The notes: generated by a model from the sequence alone, not told the origin. Positions 1-10,063 are shown, counted from the stretch's first letter. The stretch: DNA of 64,000 nucleotides from Micromonospora globbae (GCF_003610785.1 NZ_RAQQ01000022.1:38672-102671); one strand, 5' to 3'. Numbers and translations: made by a program.

Positions 1-329
1 CGCCGCGCGCGGCGGCCGAGCTGTACCTCACGGGAGACACGTTCGACGGCCGCCGGGCCGCCGAGATCGGCCTCGTCACCGCGGCGGTGCCCGCCGACGG
101 GCTGGACGCGGCGGTGCGGCGGTACTGCGATTCGCTGGTCCGGGGCGCGCCGGGGGCGCTCGCCGGCGCCAAGGAGCTGCTGCGCCGGCCCGCCCCCGGC
201 GACCTGCGCACCGAGATCGCCGAGCTGGGCGCCCTGTCGACCCGCTACTTCCTCTCCGACGAGGGGCGCGAGGGCGTGCTGGCGTTCCGGGAGAAGCGGC
301 CGGCCCGGTGGGTGCCCGCGGACGACTGA
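1..329 (+). CDS. enoyl-CoA hydratase/isomerase family protein, C-terminal part (5' truncated by window edge)
   Basis: The reading frame is open from base 3 and stops at 327-329, leaving about 108 residues; the start lies outside the window. The visible part reads AAELYLTGDTFDGRRAAEIGLV, which matches the crotonase-fold segment (LxLTGxxfxAxeAxxiGLV) after the second oxyanion-hole region, followed by the helical C-terminus that closes the active site. Crotonases hydrate 2-enoyl-CoA in fatty-acid or amino-acid degradation, but the substrate cannot be told from this fragment. The family call is firm; the exact enzyme is not. Confidence 0.8.
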   Translation, partial: PRAAAELYLTGDTFDGRRAAEIGLVTAAVPADGLDAAVRRYCDSLVRGAPGALAGAKELLRRPAPGDLRTEIAELGALSTRYFLSDEGREGVLAFREKRPARWVPADD

Positions 330-759
330 CGCCCGGGCGGTCCGGCGGCGCCGGATCACCCGTCCGGGACGTGCGGCGGCGGGTCGGGAACCCCGGGGTC
401 GCGGCCCGGGTCACGGTCGCGCCGCCGCCGACCGCGCCGGTGATGTACGAAGCCCGGTCGGAGGCAGCCCCGTGACCGGTCGACGGCCTCCTGGCGATCA
501 CCCTCGGTGACGCTCGTGACAGGGCCGGCCACCGGCACGTACGGTGCTCTCGCCGGGGACGGTGATCTCCTGGCCGGGCCACGAGGAGGGGCCATCCCGC
601 CGTCACCGGACGCACCGGACGCCGGTGCGATCCGTGCGGGTGAGACCGCAGCCGGGGCGGGAATGCGGTACCCGGCCCGGCCGGCCCGAACCGGCCGGAC
701 GGCCCCGGGAGGGCCGACGAGGGACGTACGCTTGGCAAACTGTCGAACAGGGGGTGTGG
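330..759. other. 430-base intergenic region
   Basis: No convincing gene. A short hairpin (TCCGGC at 341-346 pairing with GCCGGA at 350-355, with weaker outer pairing) just after the crotonase stop may act as its terminator. The downstream end carries the ribosome binding site (AGGGGG, 749-754) of the next gene. I see no clear promoter hexamers. Confidence 0.4.
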
Positions 760-1611
760 GTGCGAACTCGGGCGGTGGTGGCCGGCGGCGTGGCTCTCGT
801 CCTGCTCGCCGTGGTCGGCGCCCTTGTCCTCGTCCGGCGCATCGGCGGTGAGCTGCGCCTGCCGCTGACCAGCCGGACCTGCACGGTGCAGGCCGACGGC
901 CGCGTGGTGCTCGACGCCGACCAGATGGCCAACGCGGCGACGATCGCGGCCATCGGGGCGCAGCTCGGCATGCCGGAGCGGGCCGTGGTGGTCGCGCTGG
1001 CGACCGCCTACCAGGAGTCGGGCCTGCGCAACCTCCCGGACGGTGACCGCGACTCGATCGGCCTGTTCCAGCAGCGTCCCAGCCAGGGCTGGGGCAGCCC
1101 GCAGGAGATCCGCGACCCGCGGTACGCGGCCAGGCGGTTCTACACGGCGCTCAAGAAGGTCCGGGGCTGGGAGCGGATGCGGATCACCGACGCGGCCCAG
1201 CGCGTGCAGCGCTCCGCCTTCCCCGAGGCGTACCAGAAGTGGGCCGACGAGTCGGCCGTGCTCGCGCGGGCGCTGCTGGGCGACGCGACCGGCGCCGTGG
1301 CGTGCACGCTGATGGGCACGCCGGTGATGCGGGGCGCCACGGCCGTGGCCGCCCTGACCCGGAACCTCGCCCTCGACTGGGGGTTGCCGGGCGACGACGT
1401 GCCGACGGATCTGACCGGGCTCACGCTCGCGGCCGCCGACCAGCGGGACGGCTGGCGGTACGCCCACTGGCTCGTCTCGCACGCCAGGGACCACGGGGTG
1501 AAGCGGGTGCGCTTCGGCGACCTCGAGTGGACCGCGCGCAAGGGCTCCTGGACCGCGGTGGGCGGGGAGTCGGAGGCGCGCGTGGTCGCCGAGGTCTACG
1601 CCGACAGTTGA
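760..1611 (+). CDS. membrane-anchored lysozyme-like (muramidase-fold) protein
   Basis: 283 residues. Start GTG at 760 is chosen because AGGGGG lies 5 bases upstream; the in-frame GTG at 754 overlaps that site and has none of its own. An N-terminal membrane anchor (about residues 4-24, rich in Val/Ala/Leu) precedes an extracellular domain. The stretch AYQESGLRN, then DSIGLFQQRPSQGWG and later QRSAFPEAY, is characteristic of a conserved actinobacterial family that resembles lytic transglycosylases or lysozymes, with a candidate catalytic Glu in the QESGL motif. Streptomyces homologues are often mislabelled 'heavy metal transporter'; nothing here supports transport. Peptidoglycan cleavage is an inference from fold-like motifs. 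It stands alone on its strand. Confidence 0.65.
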   Translation: MRTRAVVAGGVALVLLAVVGALVLVRRIGGELRLPLTSRTCTVQADGRVVLDADQMANAATIAAIGAQLGMPERAVVVALATAYQESGLRNLPDGDRDSIGLFQQRPSQGWGSPQEIRDPRYAARRFYTALKKVRGWERMRITDAAQRVQRSAFPEAYQKWADESAVLARALLGDATGAVACTLMGTPVMRGATAVAALTRNLALDWGLPGDDVPTDLTGLTLAAADQRDGWRYAHWLVSHARDHGVKRVRFGDLEWTARKGSWTAVGGESEARVVAEVYADS

Positions 1612-1682
1612 TCGACCCGGATTTCCCTACCCTCAGTCATCGCACAATCCGTCAATTCGGGCGTGCTGGCCTATAACGCGCC

Positions 1683-1711
1683 TTGCCCATGACGATGCGT
1701 GTCCGTACGGT
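1683..1711 (+). promoter_or_regulatory. candidate sigma-70-type promoter upstream of the PhyH-type gene
   Basis: TTGCCC (1683-1688) and TACGGT (1706-1711) are separated by exactly 17 bases, in a locally less GC-rich stretch about 120 bases upstream of the chosen start at 1831. The -10 fits TANNNT; the -35 matches TTGACA at four of six positions. Based on sequence only. Confidence 0.35.
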
Positions 1712-1830
1712 TTCCGAAGGTCCCGAACCGGCGGAAGGCCGCCTCCTCGCCCTCCCGGGCCCACGGCTGGGCGCGTTACGATCGGCGGCCTGTGCCAGAA
1801 GTGGGTTCACCTCATGGGGAGGGGTACGAC

Positions 1831-2736
1831 GTGGCGTTCGACTACGGCGGCCGGACCGGTTACGAACCGATCAGCGACACTGACCGCAAGGAGTTCCACG
1901 AGCAGGGCTTTCTCCTGCTGCGCAATGTCCTGACGGAGGACCACCGGGCGGCGCTGGAGGCGGCGGTCGACCGCGTCTACGCCGAGGAGAAGGCCAAGGG
2001 CAACACGACGAAGGACGGCACCCTGCACCTGCTGGGCTTCGTCGAGCGGGACGAGCTCTTCGGCGAGCTGCTCACCCACCCGATCACCTTCCCGTACATG
2101 TGGGGCCTGGCCGGGTGGAACATCTACACCCACCACAACCACCTCGACGTGACGCCGCCGGCGCTTGAGCCGGAGAAGCCGTACTGGGGTTGGCACCAGG
2201 ACGGGTACCGGCAGAACTCCGACCCGGAGACCATGGACCCGAGCGTCCCGCGGCCGATGTTCTCGCTGAAGGTCGCCTACGTGCTCTCCGACCTGTCGGA
2301 GACCGGGCGCGGCGCCACCAAGGTCATCCCGGGCAGCCACCTGTGGAACTCGCTGCCCCGCCCGGACGACCTGACCGTGCACAACCCGGACCCGGAGGGC
2401 ACGGTGGAGATCACCGCGAACCCGGGTGACGCGTTCATCTTCGACCGTCGCCAGTGGCACTCCCGGTCGACGAACCTGTCGAACATCACCCGCAAGATGC
2501 TCTTCATCGGCTACACCTACCGGTGGATCCGGCCGCTTGACGAGCTGCACATCGACAAGGACGGCGAGTGGTGGGCCAACCGCACGCCGGTGCAGCGCCA
2601 GCTCTGCGGTGAGGGCACGCACACCGCGAACTACTGGGGCATCAACTGGGACGGCTACATCGACGACGAGATCCCGCTGCGCAAGGAGCTCAAGGAGCGC
2701 GGCCTTCTCGACCGCAACATCCCCTGGCTCCGCTGA
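1831..2736 (+). CDS. phytanoyl-CoA dioxygenase (PhyH) family Fe(II)/2-oxoglutarate oxygenase
   Basis: 301 residues. The GTG at 1831 is chosen over upstream in-frame starts because GGGGAGGGG lies 6 bases ahead and family similarity begins there (FDYGG...). The iron facial triad is visible: HxD at His122 and Asp124 (WHQDGYRQ) and distal His210 (RRQWHSRS), followed by basic residues suited to the 2-oxoglutarate carboxylate. PhyH enzymes hydroxylate varied substrates using oxygen and 2-oxoglutarate. The substrate is unknown: the sequence lacks the ectoine hydroxylase signature and no biosynthetic genes adjoin it. Gene length is normal and it is followed directly by a strong terminator. Confidence 0.85.
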   Translation: MAFDYGGRTGYEPISDTDRKEFHEQGFLLLRNVLTEDHRAALEAAVDRVYAEEKAKGNTTKDGTLHLLGFVERDELFGELLTHPITFPYMWGLAGWNIYTHHNHLDVTPPALEPEKPYWGWHQDGYRQNSDPETMDPSVPRPMFSLKVAYVLSDLSETGRGATKVIPGSHLWNSLPRPDDLTVHNPDPEGTVEITANPGDAFIFDRRQWHSRSTNLSNITRKMLFIGYTYRWIRPLDELHIDKDGEWWANRTPVQRQLCGEGTHTANYWGINWDGYIDDEIPLRKELKERGLLDRNIPWLR

Positions 2737-2748
2737 TCGCGTAGCTTG

Positions 2749-2788
2749 AGGGCCCCCTGTCGACGCCCACGGCGCGACAGGGGGCCCT
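2749..2788. terminator. strong intrinsic terminator, probably bidirectional
   Basis: A perfect 14-bp stem (2749-2762 with 2775-2788, beginning AGGGCCCCCTG) with a 12-base loop lies 12 bases after the PhyH-type stop, between it and the convergent MOSC gene. Confidence 0.85.
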
Positions 2789-2866
2789 TCGCGTGCGCCG
2801 GTCCCAGATCCGGCGCTCGGCACCGGAACCGGCGCTGGGCGTCAGACCGGGCTCACGAGGCGGCCG

Positions 2867-3508
2867 TCAGACCCGGCTCCCGAGGCGGCGGCGCGCCTTC
2901 TCCCGTAGCGACTCCGGCAGGTCGGCGGCGTCCAGCAACCGGGGCAGCAGCTCCGGTTCCAGGTTCAGCGCCCGGAACACCTCGCCGATCGTCACCCCGT
3001 GCGCGGGCCGCTCGACCACCCGCACCGGATCGCCGGCGGCCGCCTCCCCCTCCCGCAGCACCCGCAGGTACGCCCCGGGCATCGCCCGCGCCGTGAACCG
3101 CTTGATCAGGTCGGGCACGCCCCAGAAGCCGGCGAACGTGGTGCACGGCGTACGGGGCTTGGTCACCTGGAGCAGGGCGGACCCGACCAGCCACTGCTCG
3201 CCGATCACCGCACCGGTCACGTCCACCGCGTACGTCGTGAGGTTCTCGCCGAGGTTGCCGGGCCGCACGGGCCGGCCCAGCTCGGCCGCCCACCAGCCGG
3301 CGTCCTCCTCCGCGTACGCGTAGACCGCCTGGTCGGGGCCGCCGTGGTGGGCGCGCTCGCCGATGAAGTCGCCGGTCACGCCGTCGCCGCGGAAGAGCAC
3401 CGGGCCCTCGGCGGGCCGCTTGTCGATGCCGCTGCGACCGCTCGCGTCGCCGGCCCAGTCCGCCTCGGTGACCACACCGAGGTTCACCGCCACCACCCTG
3501 CCCGTCAT
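2867..3508 (-). CDS. MOSC domain-containing protein (YiiM-like)
   Basis: 213 residues from ATG 3508. MOSC domains relate to the C-terminal domain of molybdenum cofactor sulfurases and bind Moco or pyridoxal-type ligands. Visible signatures include HHGGPDQAVYAYA, RPGNLGENLTT and LLQVTKPRTPC, the last carrying the conserved Cys expected to contact the cofactor. The layout (MOSC core followed by a roughly 50-residue helical 3-alpha tail ending EPELLPRLLDAADL) is that of YiiM proteins, which in E. coli confer resistance to N-hydroxylated base analogues. That role is family knowledge, not shown here. The gene is monocistronic and convergent with the PhyH-type gene. Confidence 0.85.
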   Translation of the reverse strand: MTGRVVAVNLGVVTEADWAGDASGRSGIDKRPAEGPVLFRGDGVTGDFIGERAHHGGPDQAVYAYAEEDAGWWAAELGRPVRPGNLGENLTTYAVDVTGAVIGEQWLVGSALLQVTKPRTPCTTFAGFWGVPDLIKRFTARAMPGAYLRVLREGEAAAGDPVRVVERPAHGVTIGEVFRALNLEPELLPRLLDAADLPESLREKARRRLGSRV

Positions 3509-3587
3509 GGCGGCCAGCCTAGCCCTCGGCGCGGGTCGGTGCGGCGGCGAGCGGGGCGGTGTCGACGGCGGGGTCCGCCGCCGTCGA

Positions 3588-3702
3588 CCTTGACGACCCC
3601 CGCCGTCGGCCCTTGACGACCCCCGCCGTCAGCCCTTGACGACCCGCGGTGTCGGCCCTTGACGACAGCCGCTGTCAGCCCTTGACGGCCCCCGCCACCA
3701 GC
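3588..3702. repeat. five tandem copies of a 23-bp repeat covering the 3' end of the ABC permease gene
   Basis: Units start at 3588, 3611, 3634, 3657 and 3680, each beginning CCTTGACG. The copies nearest the gene diverge most. The last unit lies inside the coding sequence, and the stop codon (3677-3675, minus strand) sits at a unit boundary, so downstream units are copies of the gene's own terminal codons. This looks like replication slippage at the stop codon. Confidence 0.85.
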
Positions 3703-4505
3703 CCGGAGACCATCCGCCGCTGCACGAGCAGGAAGAAGACGATCACCGGGAGGGTGAACAGGGTGGACGCCGCCATCACCGGGCCCCAGGCCGTGTCGTC
3801 GCGCCCGAAGAAGAACGTCATGGCGACGGGCAGGGTGTAGCGGTCCTGGTCGTTGATGAACGTGAGCGCGAAGATCAGCTCGTTCCAGGCGGTGATGAAG
3901 GAGAAGATGCTGGTCGCCACGAGCCCGGGGGCGACCAGCGGGAAGAGGACCCGCCGGAAGATCTGCGCCCGGCTCGCGCCGTCGATGGCCGCCGCCTCCT
4001 CCAGTTCCTTGGGCACCGCCGCGACGAAGCCGCGCAGCATCCACACCGCGAACGGCAGCGAGAAACCGAGGTACGTGAGGATCAGGCTGGGCAGGGTGTT
4101 GTAGAGCCCGAGCCGCTGGATCATCAGGAAGAGCGGGATGACGAGCGCCTCCAGCGGGATCATCTGCACGACGAGCAGCATGATCAGGAAGCTGGTGCGC
4201 AGCCGGAACCGGAACCGGGCCACGGCGGTGGCCGCCAGCAGCGCGACCAGCCCGCTGAGGACCACGGTCGTGACGGCGACGAGCGCGCTGTTGAGGAAGA
4301 AGTCGGCGAAGGTCACCCCGGGGATCAGGTTCCCGGTGAGGATCTCCCGGTAGTGGTCGAGCGTGGGGTGGGCCGGCACCGGCTGGGGCGTGCTGGCGAA
4401 GATGTCCCGGCTGGGCTTCAGGGATGTGGCGATCATCCAGTAGACGGGGAAGGCCGCGAAGAGCGCCACCAGCAGCCCGGCGCCGTTGAGGGCCACCTTC
4501 TTCAC
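3675..4505 (-). CDS. carbohydrate ABC transporter permease (MalG/CUT1 type)
   Basis: 276 residues. GTG 4505 overlaps the stop of the preceding permease in a 4-base GTGA, indicating translational coupling. There are about six membrane helices; the cytoplasmic EAA loop that docks with the ATPase is clear (ELEEAAAIDGASRAQIFRRV), and the protein ends with the usual QRRMVSGLVAGAVKG tail. It forms the inner-membrane channel together with the upstream MalF-type protein for import of an oligosaccharide or sugar. No ATPase gene is adjacent, so a shared MsiK-like ATPase encoded elsewhere is likely, as known for actinomycete CUT1 importers. The 3' end is embedded in a tandem repeat. Confidence 0.92.
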   Translation of the reverse strand: MKKVALNGAGLLVALFAAFPVYWMIATSLKPSRDIFASTPQPVPAHPTLDHYREILTGNLIPGVTFADFFLNSALVAVTTVVLSGLVALLAATAVARFRFRLRTSFLIMLLVVQMIPLEALVIPLFLMIQRLGLYNTLPSLILTYLGFSLPFAVWMLRGFVAAVPKELEEAAAIDGASRAQIFRRVLFPLVAPGLVATSIFSFITAWNELIFALTFINDQDRYTLPVAMTFFFGRDDTAWGPVMAASTLFTLPVIVFFLLVQRRMVSGLVAGAVKG

Positions 4506-5488
4506 GACTCGTCCTCCTGCTTGAGCACCATCCGCACGTAGACGCCGGTCACCACGAGCAGGATCAGCGTGAGGATCACCGCGATGGCCGCGCCGAGGCC
4601 GTACTTCGGCGGGGGCGAGAAGGCCTCCGCGTACGAGTAGATCGAGAGCATGAACGTCGGCCGGTCCTGGGTGCCGCCGGCCAGGACGAACTGCTGCGTG
4701 AACACCTTGAAGTCCCAGATCGTGGAGAGGACGATCAGGATCCCGAAGACGGGGCGCAGCAGGGGGAAGGTGATCCGCCAGAAGACCCGCCACGGGCCCG
4801 CGCCGTCGACCCGGGCGGCCTCGTGCAGTTCGCTCGGGACGCTCTTCAACCCGGCGAGCACGCTGACCGCGATGAACGGGAACGAGTGCCAGACCACCAC
4901 CAGCGTCAGGATCGAGAAGAACAGCAGCGGGGAGTTGAACCAGCCGTACCCGGTCCAGTCGCTGCGCCCGAAGAGCGTCTCGGACACGCCGTCGGGCAGG
5001 GCGTTGAACAGCCAGGTGACCAGCCCGCTGGTGTCGTCGAAGATCCACTTCCAGACGATCGTGCCGGTCAGCGCCGGGGTGGCCCAGGCGAGCATGACGC
5101 AACTGGCCACGAACGTGGCCATCTTGCGGCCGAGGCGGTTGAGCAGCAGGCCGACGAGGGTGCCGAGGATCATGGTGAGCACCACGTTGGCGACCGCGAA
5201 GAGCACGGTGTTGCGCAGCACCGTGAGGAAGAACGGGTCACCCAGGATCTGGGTGTAGTTCCCGAGCCCGACCCACGGCCACTCCCGGTCGCCGCGCAGC
5301 TGCCGGACGTTGTTGAGCTGGTGGAACGACATGACCACCACCTGGCCGAGCGGCCAGAGCAGCAGGACGCCGATGACGACCAGGCACGGCAGGAGCAGCA
5401 GGTAGGGCAGGCGGTCGACCGGGCGACGCCGCCGCACGGGGATCTCCCGCGCGGCGGGCGTCTCCGGCGCCTCGGTCAGCGTGGTCAC
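4502..5488 (-). CDS. carbohydrate ABC transporter permease (MalF/CUT1 type)
   Basis: 328 residues from GTG 5488, which overlaps the binding-protein stop by 4 bases (GTGA). A short basic cytoplasmic N-terminus (REIPVRRRRPVDRL) precedes about six membrane helices. The EAA loop reads ELHEAARVDGAGPWRVFWRIT. It pairs with the next permease to form the translocation pore of a CUT1-family importer. The three genes overlap head to tail in the order binding protein, MalF, MalG and must be one transcript. The sugar cannot be assigned, since no glycoside hydrolase or sugar kinase adjoins the operon. Confidence 0.92.
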   Translation of the reverse strand: MTTLTEAPETPAAREIPVRRRRPVDRLPYLLLLPCLVVIGVLLLWPLGQVVVMSFHQLNNVRQLRGDREWPWVGLGNYTQILGDPFFLTVLRNTVLFAVANVVLTMILGTLVGLLLNRLGRKMATFVASCVMLAWATPALTGTIVWKWIFDDTSGLVTWLFNALPDGVSETLFGRSDWTGYGWFNSPLLFFSILTLVVVWHSFPFIAVSVLAGLKSVPSELHEAARVDGAGPWRVFWRITFPLLRPVFGILIVLSTIWDFKVFTQQFVLAGGTQDRPTFMLSIYSYAEAFSPPPKYGLGAAIAVILTLILLVVTGVYVRMVLKQEDES

Positions 5489-6774
5489 TTGGCGTTGAGG
5501 ATGCTTTCCATCTCGGCGGCCGCGTCGGCGGTAGCCTTCTCGACCGTCTTCTGACCCTTCATGACCGAGCTGTTCATCGCCTGCGTCACCGTCTTGGTAC
5601 GGCTGACCTCCACCCACTTCGGGGTGAGCGGCGTGACCTTCGTGTTTTGCATCGCGGTCGCGAACGCCGACATGATCTTGTCATCGGTGTACTTGGAGCC
5701 GCCAACCAGGTCCCGGTAGACGGGAAAGAAGCCGAGGCTGTCGGCGAACGTCTGGGCGTTCTTCTTGTTCAGCAGGACGGTCACGTAGTCCCAGGCCAGG
5801 TCCTGCCGCTCGCTGTCCTGCCAGATCGCGATGTCCGAGCCACCGGCGAACGCGGGCGCCGGCTTGCCGTCCGGGCCGGGGATCGGGAACGTGCCCCAGA
5901 CCTTCTCGATCTCCGGGTTGTCCTTCTTGATGGCGCCCTGCTGCCAGCTGCCGGCGAAGGCCATGGCCGCCTTGCCCGTGGCGAACTGGGTCCGGGCGTC
6001 GATCTCGTTCCACCCGGCCGCCGCCGGCGGGGCCACCTTGTGCACGGTCACCAGGTCGGTCCAGAACTTGACCGCCCGCTGCGCCTCGGGCGTGGTGTAG
6101 CCCGACTTCCAGGTGCCGTTCTGCTCGGTGGCGATCTCCGCGCCCGCCGCCCAGAGGAAGGAGTAGAAGGGCAGCTCGGAGTTCCCGGGCACGGCGATGC
6201 CGTACGTGTTGGGCTTCTTGGCCTGCACGGCCTTGGCCGCGCTCACGAGTTCGTCCCACGTGGTCGGCGGCTTCACACCGGCCTCGGCGAACCAGTCGGT
6301 GCGGTAGTAGATCCCCCGGACGCCGGCGTACCACGGCACGCCGTACTGCTTGCCGTCGAGCTGGGCGTTGCGCACCAGGTCCGGCAGGAGGTCCTTGCCG
6401 TCGGCCCAGCCGTTCATGCGGTCGCTGATGTCGGCCAGCGCCTCCTGCGCCGCCCAGCCCTGCGTCTCGGTGTTACCCAGCTCCGTGACGTCCGGCCCCT
6501 CACCGCCGGCGAGGGCGGCCTGGAACTTCTTCGGCGCCTCCAGCCACGGGATGTACTGCACCACCACGTCGGTGTCCGGGTGCTTCTGCCGGAACTCGGC
6601 CTCGACGCCGTCGAGGAACTTCGTCTGCTCCTCGCTGCCCTCGCCCATCATCCAGACCGTCAGCTTGCTGGTGTCGCCCGCGTTCTCGTCACCGCCGCCG
6701 CCGCAACCGGCCAGCACCATCGCGGCCGAAGCCACCACGGCGGTGACCGGGGCCAGCCGCTTCCACCTGTTCAC
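5485..6774 (-). CDS. sugar ABC transporter substrate-binding lipoprotein
   Basis: 429 residues from ATG 6774. The lipoprotein signal peptide has basic residues at 3-6, a hydrophobic core and lipobox LAGC with acceptor Cys24, followed by a Gly-rich tether. The mature part is a type 1 extracellular solute-binding protein: KLTVWMMGEGSEEQTKF at the start, GPDVTELGNT, a YGVPWY motif and GGSDIAIWQDS. It would capture a sugar or oligosaccharide outside the membrane and deliver it to the MalF/MalG pair. It is the first gene of the operon. An AT-rich palindromic stretch lies just upstream and may be the regulatory site. Confidence 0.92.
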   Translation of the reverse strand: MNRWKRLAPVTAVVASAAMVLAGCGGGGDENAGDTSKLTVWMMGEGSEEQTKFLDGVEAEFRQKHPDTDVVVQYIPWLEAPKKFQAALAGGEGPDVTELGNTETQGWAAQEALADISDRMNGWADGKDLLPDLVRNAQLDGKQYGVPWYAGVRGIYYRTDWFAEAGVKPPTTWDELVSAAKAVQAKKPNTYGIAVPGNSELPFYSFLWAAGAEIATEQNGTWKSGYTTPEAQRAVKFWTDLVTVHKVAPPAAAGWNEIDARTQFATGKAAMAFAGSWQQGAIKKDNPEIEKVWGTFPIPGPDGKPAPAFAGGSDIAIWQDSERQDLAWDYVTVLLNKKNAQTFADSLGFFPVYRDLVGGSKYTDDKIMSAFATAMQNTKVTPLTPKWVEVSRTKTVTQAMNSSVMKGQKTVEKATADAAAEMESILNAK

Positions 6775-6827
6775 GCCACATCTCCCCTCGGGCCGCCTGG
6801 CACTAACCTTCTCCGCCGCACCTTAGT

Positions 6828-6840
6828 AGGAAAAAATCCT
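6828..6840. promoter_or_regulatory. candidate operator/promoter element of the sugar-importer operon
   Basis: An inverted repeat AGGA-N5-TCCT with an A-rich centre lies about 55 bases upstream of the binding-protein start, in the only strongly AT-rich patch of the region (6820-6845). Similar palindromes are known as operators of ROK-family sugar repressors in actinomycetes, but no regulator gene is adjacent. The assignment is tentative. Confidence 0.35.
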
Positions 6841-6931
6841 TTACGACAGTGGTGGCCGGCGAGGCGACGCGACCGTACCGCAGGTGGGCGACGCGGGGCA
6901 GTCTCCCGGCGGGGACGAATCCGGCGGCATC

Positions 6932-6975
6932 CACACGAAGGGCGCCCGGCCGGTTGGCGGGGCGCCCTTCGTGTG
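6932..6975 (-). terminator. intrinsic terminator after GlsB-like gene copy A
   Basis: A perfect 16-bp stem (6932-6947 with 6960-6975) and 12-base loop lie 12 bases downstream of the stop at 6988 on the minus strand, separating the gene from the sugar-importer operon. Confidence 0.85.
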
Positions 6976-6987
6976 TGCGGGTGGGGA

Positions 6988-7275
6988 TTACCGGTACGTG
7001 ACACTGCGGCGTCGGCCGAAGCCGGCCACCAGCGCCACCGCGATGGCCGCCAGCACGACCTGCACCAGCAGCTCACCCCAGTCGATCCCGGCGGTCTCCG
7101 TCGCGATGCCCAGCGCCCGCGCCAGCACCGTGCCGAGCAGCGCGGCGCCCACACCGATCAGCATGTGCAGCCACATCGGCATGTCCTGGCGGCCCGGGAC
7201 GACCAGACGGCCCAGCGCCCCGACGATCAGACCGACGATGAGCGCGGTGATGATGCCCCAAACGGTCAGCTCCAC
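6988..7275 (-). CDS. GlsB/YeaQ/YmgE family stress-response membrane protein, copy A
   Basis: 95 residues from GTG 7275, with AGGAGGG 6 bases upstream. Three short hydrophobic helices are visible: VWGIITALIVGLIVGALG, the segment around WLHMLIGVGAALLGTVLA, and VQVVLAAIAVALVAG. The GALGRLVVPGRQDMP segment between the first two is the family hallmark ('transglycosylase-associated protein', a name without enzymatic proof). Such proteins are small membrane proteins often induced by general stress. An almost identical gene lies 232 bases upstream at 7508-7792; the two differ at a few codons (GFGRRRSVTYR here versus GVGRRRSVTR). Each has its own hairpin and leader. Confidence 0.88.
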   Translation of the reverse strand: MELTVWGIITALIVGLIVGALGRLVVPGRQDMPMWLHMLIGVGAALLGTVLARALGIATETAGIDWGELLVQVVLAAIAVALVAGFGRRRSVTYR

Positions 7276-7325
7276 GGTCGCCCTCCTTCTCGACAGTCCT
7301 GCTTGACAGTCGTCTCGTTCGTCGT

Positions 7326-7355
7326 TGCTTCCTGTCCTGACCGCCAAGGTTCCCG
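7326..7355 (-). promoter_or_regulatory. conserved upstream block (candidate promoter) of GlsB-like copy A
   Basis: Read on the minus strand, CGGGAAC is followed 12 bases later by GACAGGAAGCA. The same two motifs, 11 bases apart, precede copy B (7831-7859), while the flanking leader sequence differs. Selective conservation between paralogues suggests a promoter. CGGGAAC resembles -35 elements of ECF/stress sigma factors, but the -10 is not recognisable. Confidence 0.4.
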
Positions 7356-7440
7356 ATCGGCGTGAGCGGCAAACCGGCTTTCCGGGACACTGTCGCCCGA
7401 CATGCGCGTACCAGCATGTTTCCGGCACACCACACGCCGA

Positions 7441-7471
7441 CGGGCGCCCGACCTGCCGGTCGGGACGCCCG
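7441..7471 (-). terminator. terminator after GlsB-like gene copy B
   Basis: CGGGCG-CCCGACC (7441-7453) pairs with GGTCGGG-A-CGCCCG (7458-7471), with a 4-base loop and a single bulged base, 37 bases downstream of the minus-strand stop at 7508. Confidence 0.7.
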
Positions 7472-7507
7472 TGACGGAACTCTGGTCGTACGGCGCGCCG
7501 CGGTCGT

Positions 7508-7792
7508 TTACCGCGTCACGCTGCGGCGTCGGCCCACGCCGGCCACCAGCGCCACCGCGATGGCCGCCAGCACGACCTGCACCAGCAACTCACCCCAGTC
7601 GATCCCGGCGGTCTCCGTCGCGATGCCCAGCGCCCGCGCCAGCACCGTGCCGAGCAGCGCGGCGCCCACACCGATCAGCATGTGCAGCCACATCGGCATG
7701 TCCTGCCGTCCCGGAACGACCAGACGGCCCAGCGCCCCGACGATCAGACCGACGATGAGCGCGGTGATGATGCCCCAAACGGTCAGCTCCAC
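7508..7792 (-). CDS. GlsB/YeaQ/YmgE family stress-response membrane protein, copy B
   Basis: 94 residues from GTG 7792, with an AAGGAGGG ribosome site. It has the same three-helix architecture and the same GALGRLVVPGRQDMP motif as copy A, to which it is nearly identical at both DNA and protein level across the whole reading frame, including the ribosome binding site. Divergence begins right outside (Shine-Dalgarno leader on one side, a few codons before the stop on the other). This is a recent tandem duplication or gene conversion. Function is as for copy A: a small stress-associated membrane protein of unknown mechanism. Confidence 0.88.
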   Translation of the reverse strand: MELTVWGIITALIVGLIVGALGRLVVPGRQDMPMWLHMLIGVGAALLGTVLARALGIATETAGIDWGELLVQVVLAAIAVALVAGVGRRRSVTR

Positions 7793-8098
7793 GGTCGCCC
7801 TCCTTCAAGAATGTGTTCACACGAGGTGTGTGCTTCCTGTCGTGGGCGCTAAGTTCCCGAGCCGCGAGAACGCCAAACCGGCGGCGGGCAACAAGGTCGG
7901 CGGACGTCAATGCGAAACCGTCGGCGCAATTTCGCCGGCCGCACCGTCCACCCAGGTCGCGCACGGTGTGGACGGTCTCCGGCCGGACGCCGGGAGCCGT
8001 AGAAAATTTTCCCGCCGCAGCGGCGTACGGCGACGGCCGGCACCGTCCGGAGGCCGGCGACCACGCTGGTCGCGGCCCGGGCCGGTGCCGGCCGTCGG
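7793..8098. other. 306-base intergenic region upstream of GlsB-like copy B
   Basis: It contains the conserved upstream block at 7831-7859 (minus strand). A small hairpin at 8057-8073 (7-bp stem GCGACCA/TGGTCGC, 3-base loop) lies just after the lepA stop and may be its terminator. No gene is seen. Confidence 0.45.
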
Positions 8099-9976
<1,878 letters not shown>

Positions 9977-10063
9977 AGCTGTCCGTTCTGGTCGGCTGAC
10001 GTGAGCAGGCCGGCGCGGAGCCGGCCCCCTCTATGCTCCCACGCCCTCCCGGGCGCGGTCGGA

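Noticed and set aside
3588..3702. CRISPR array
   Set aside because: The units are contiguous with no unique spacers and overlap a coding sequence.
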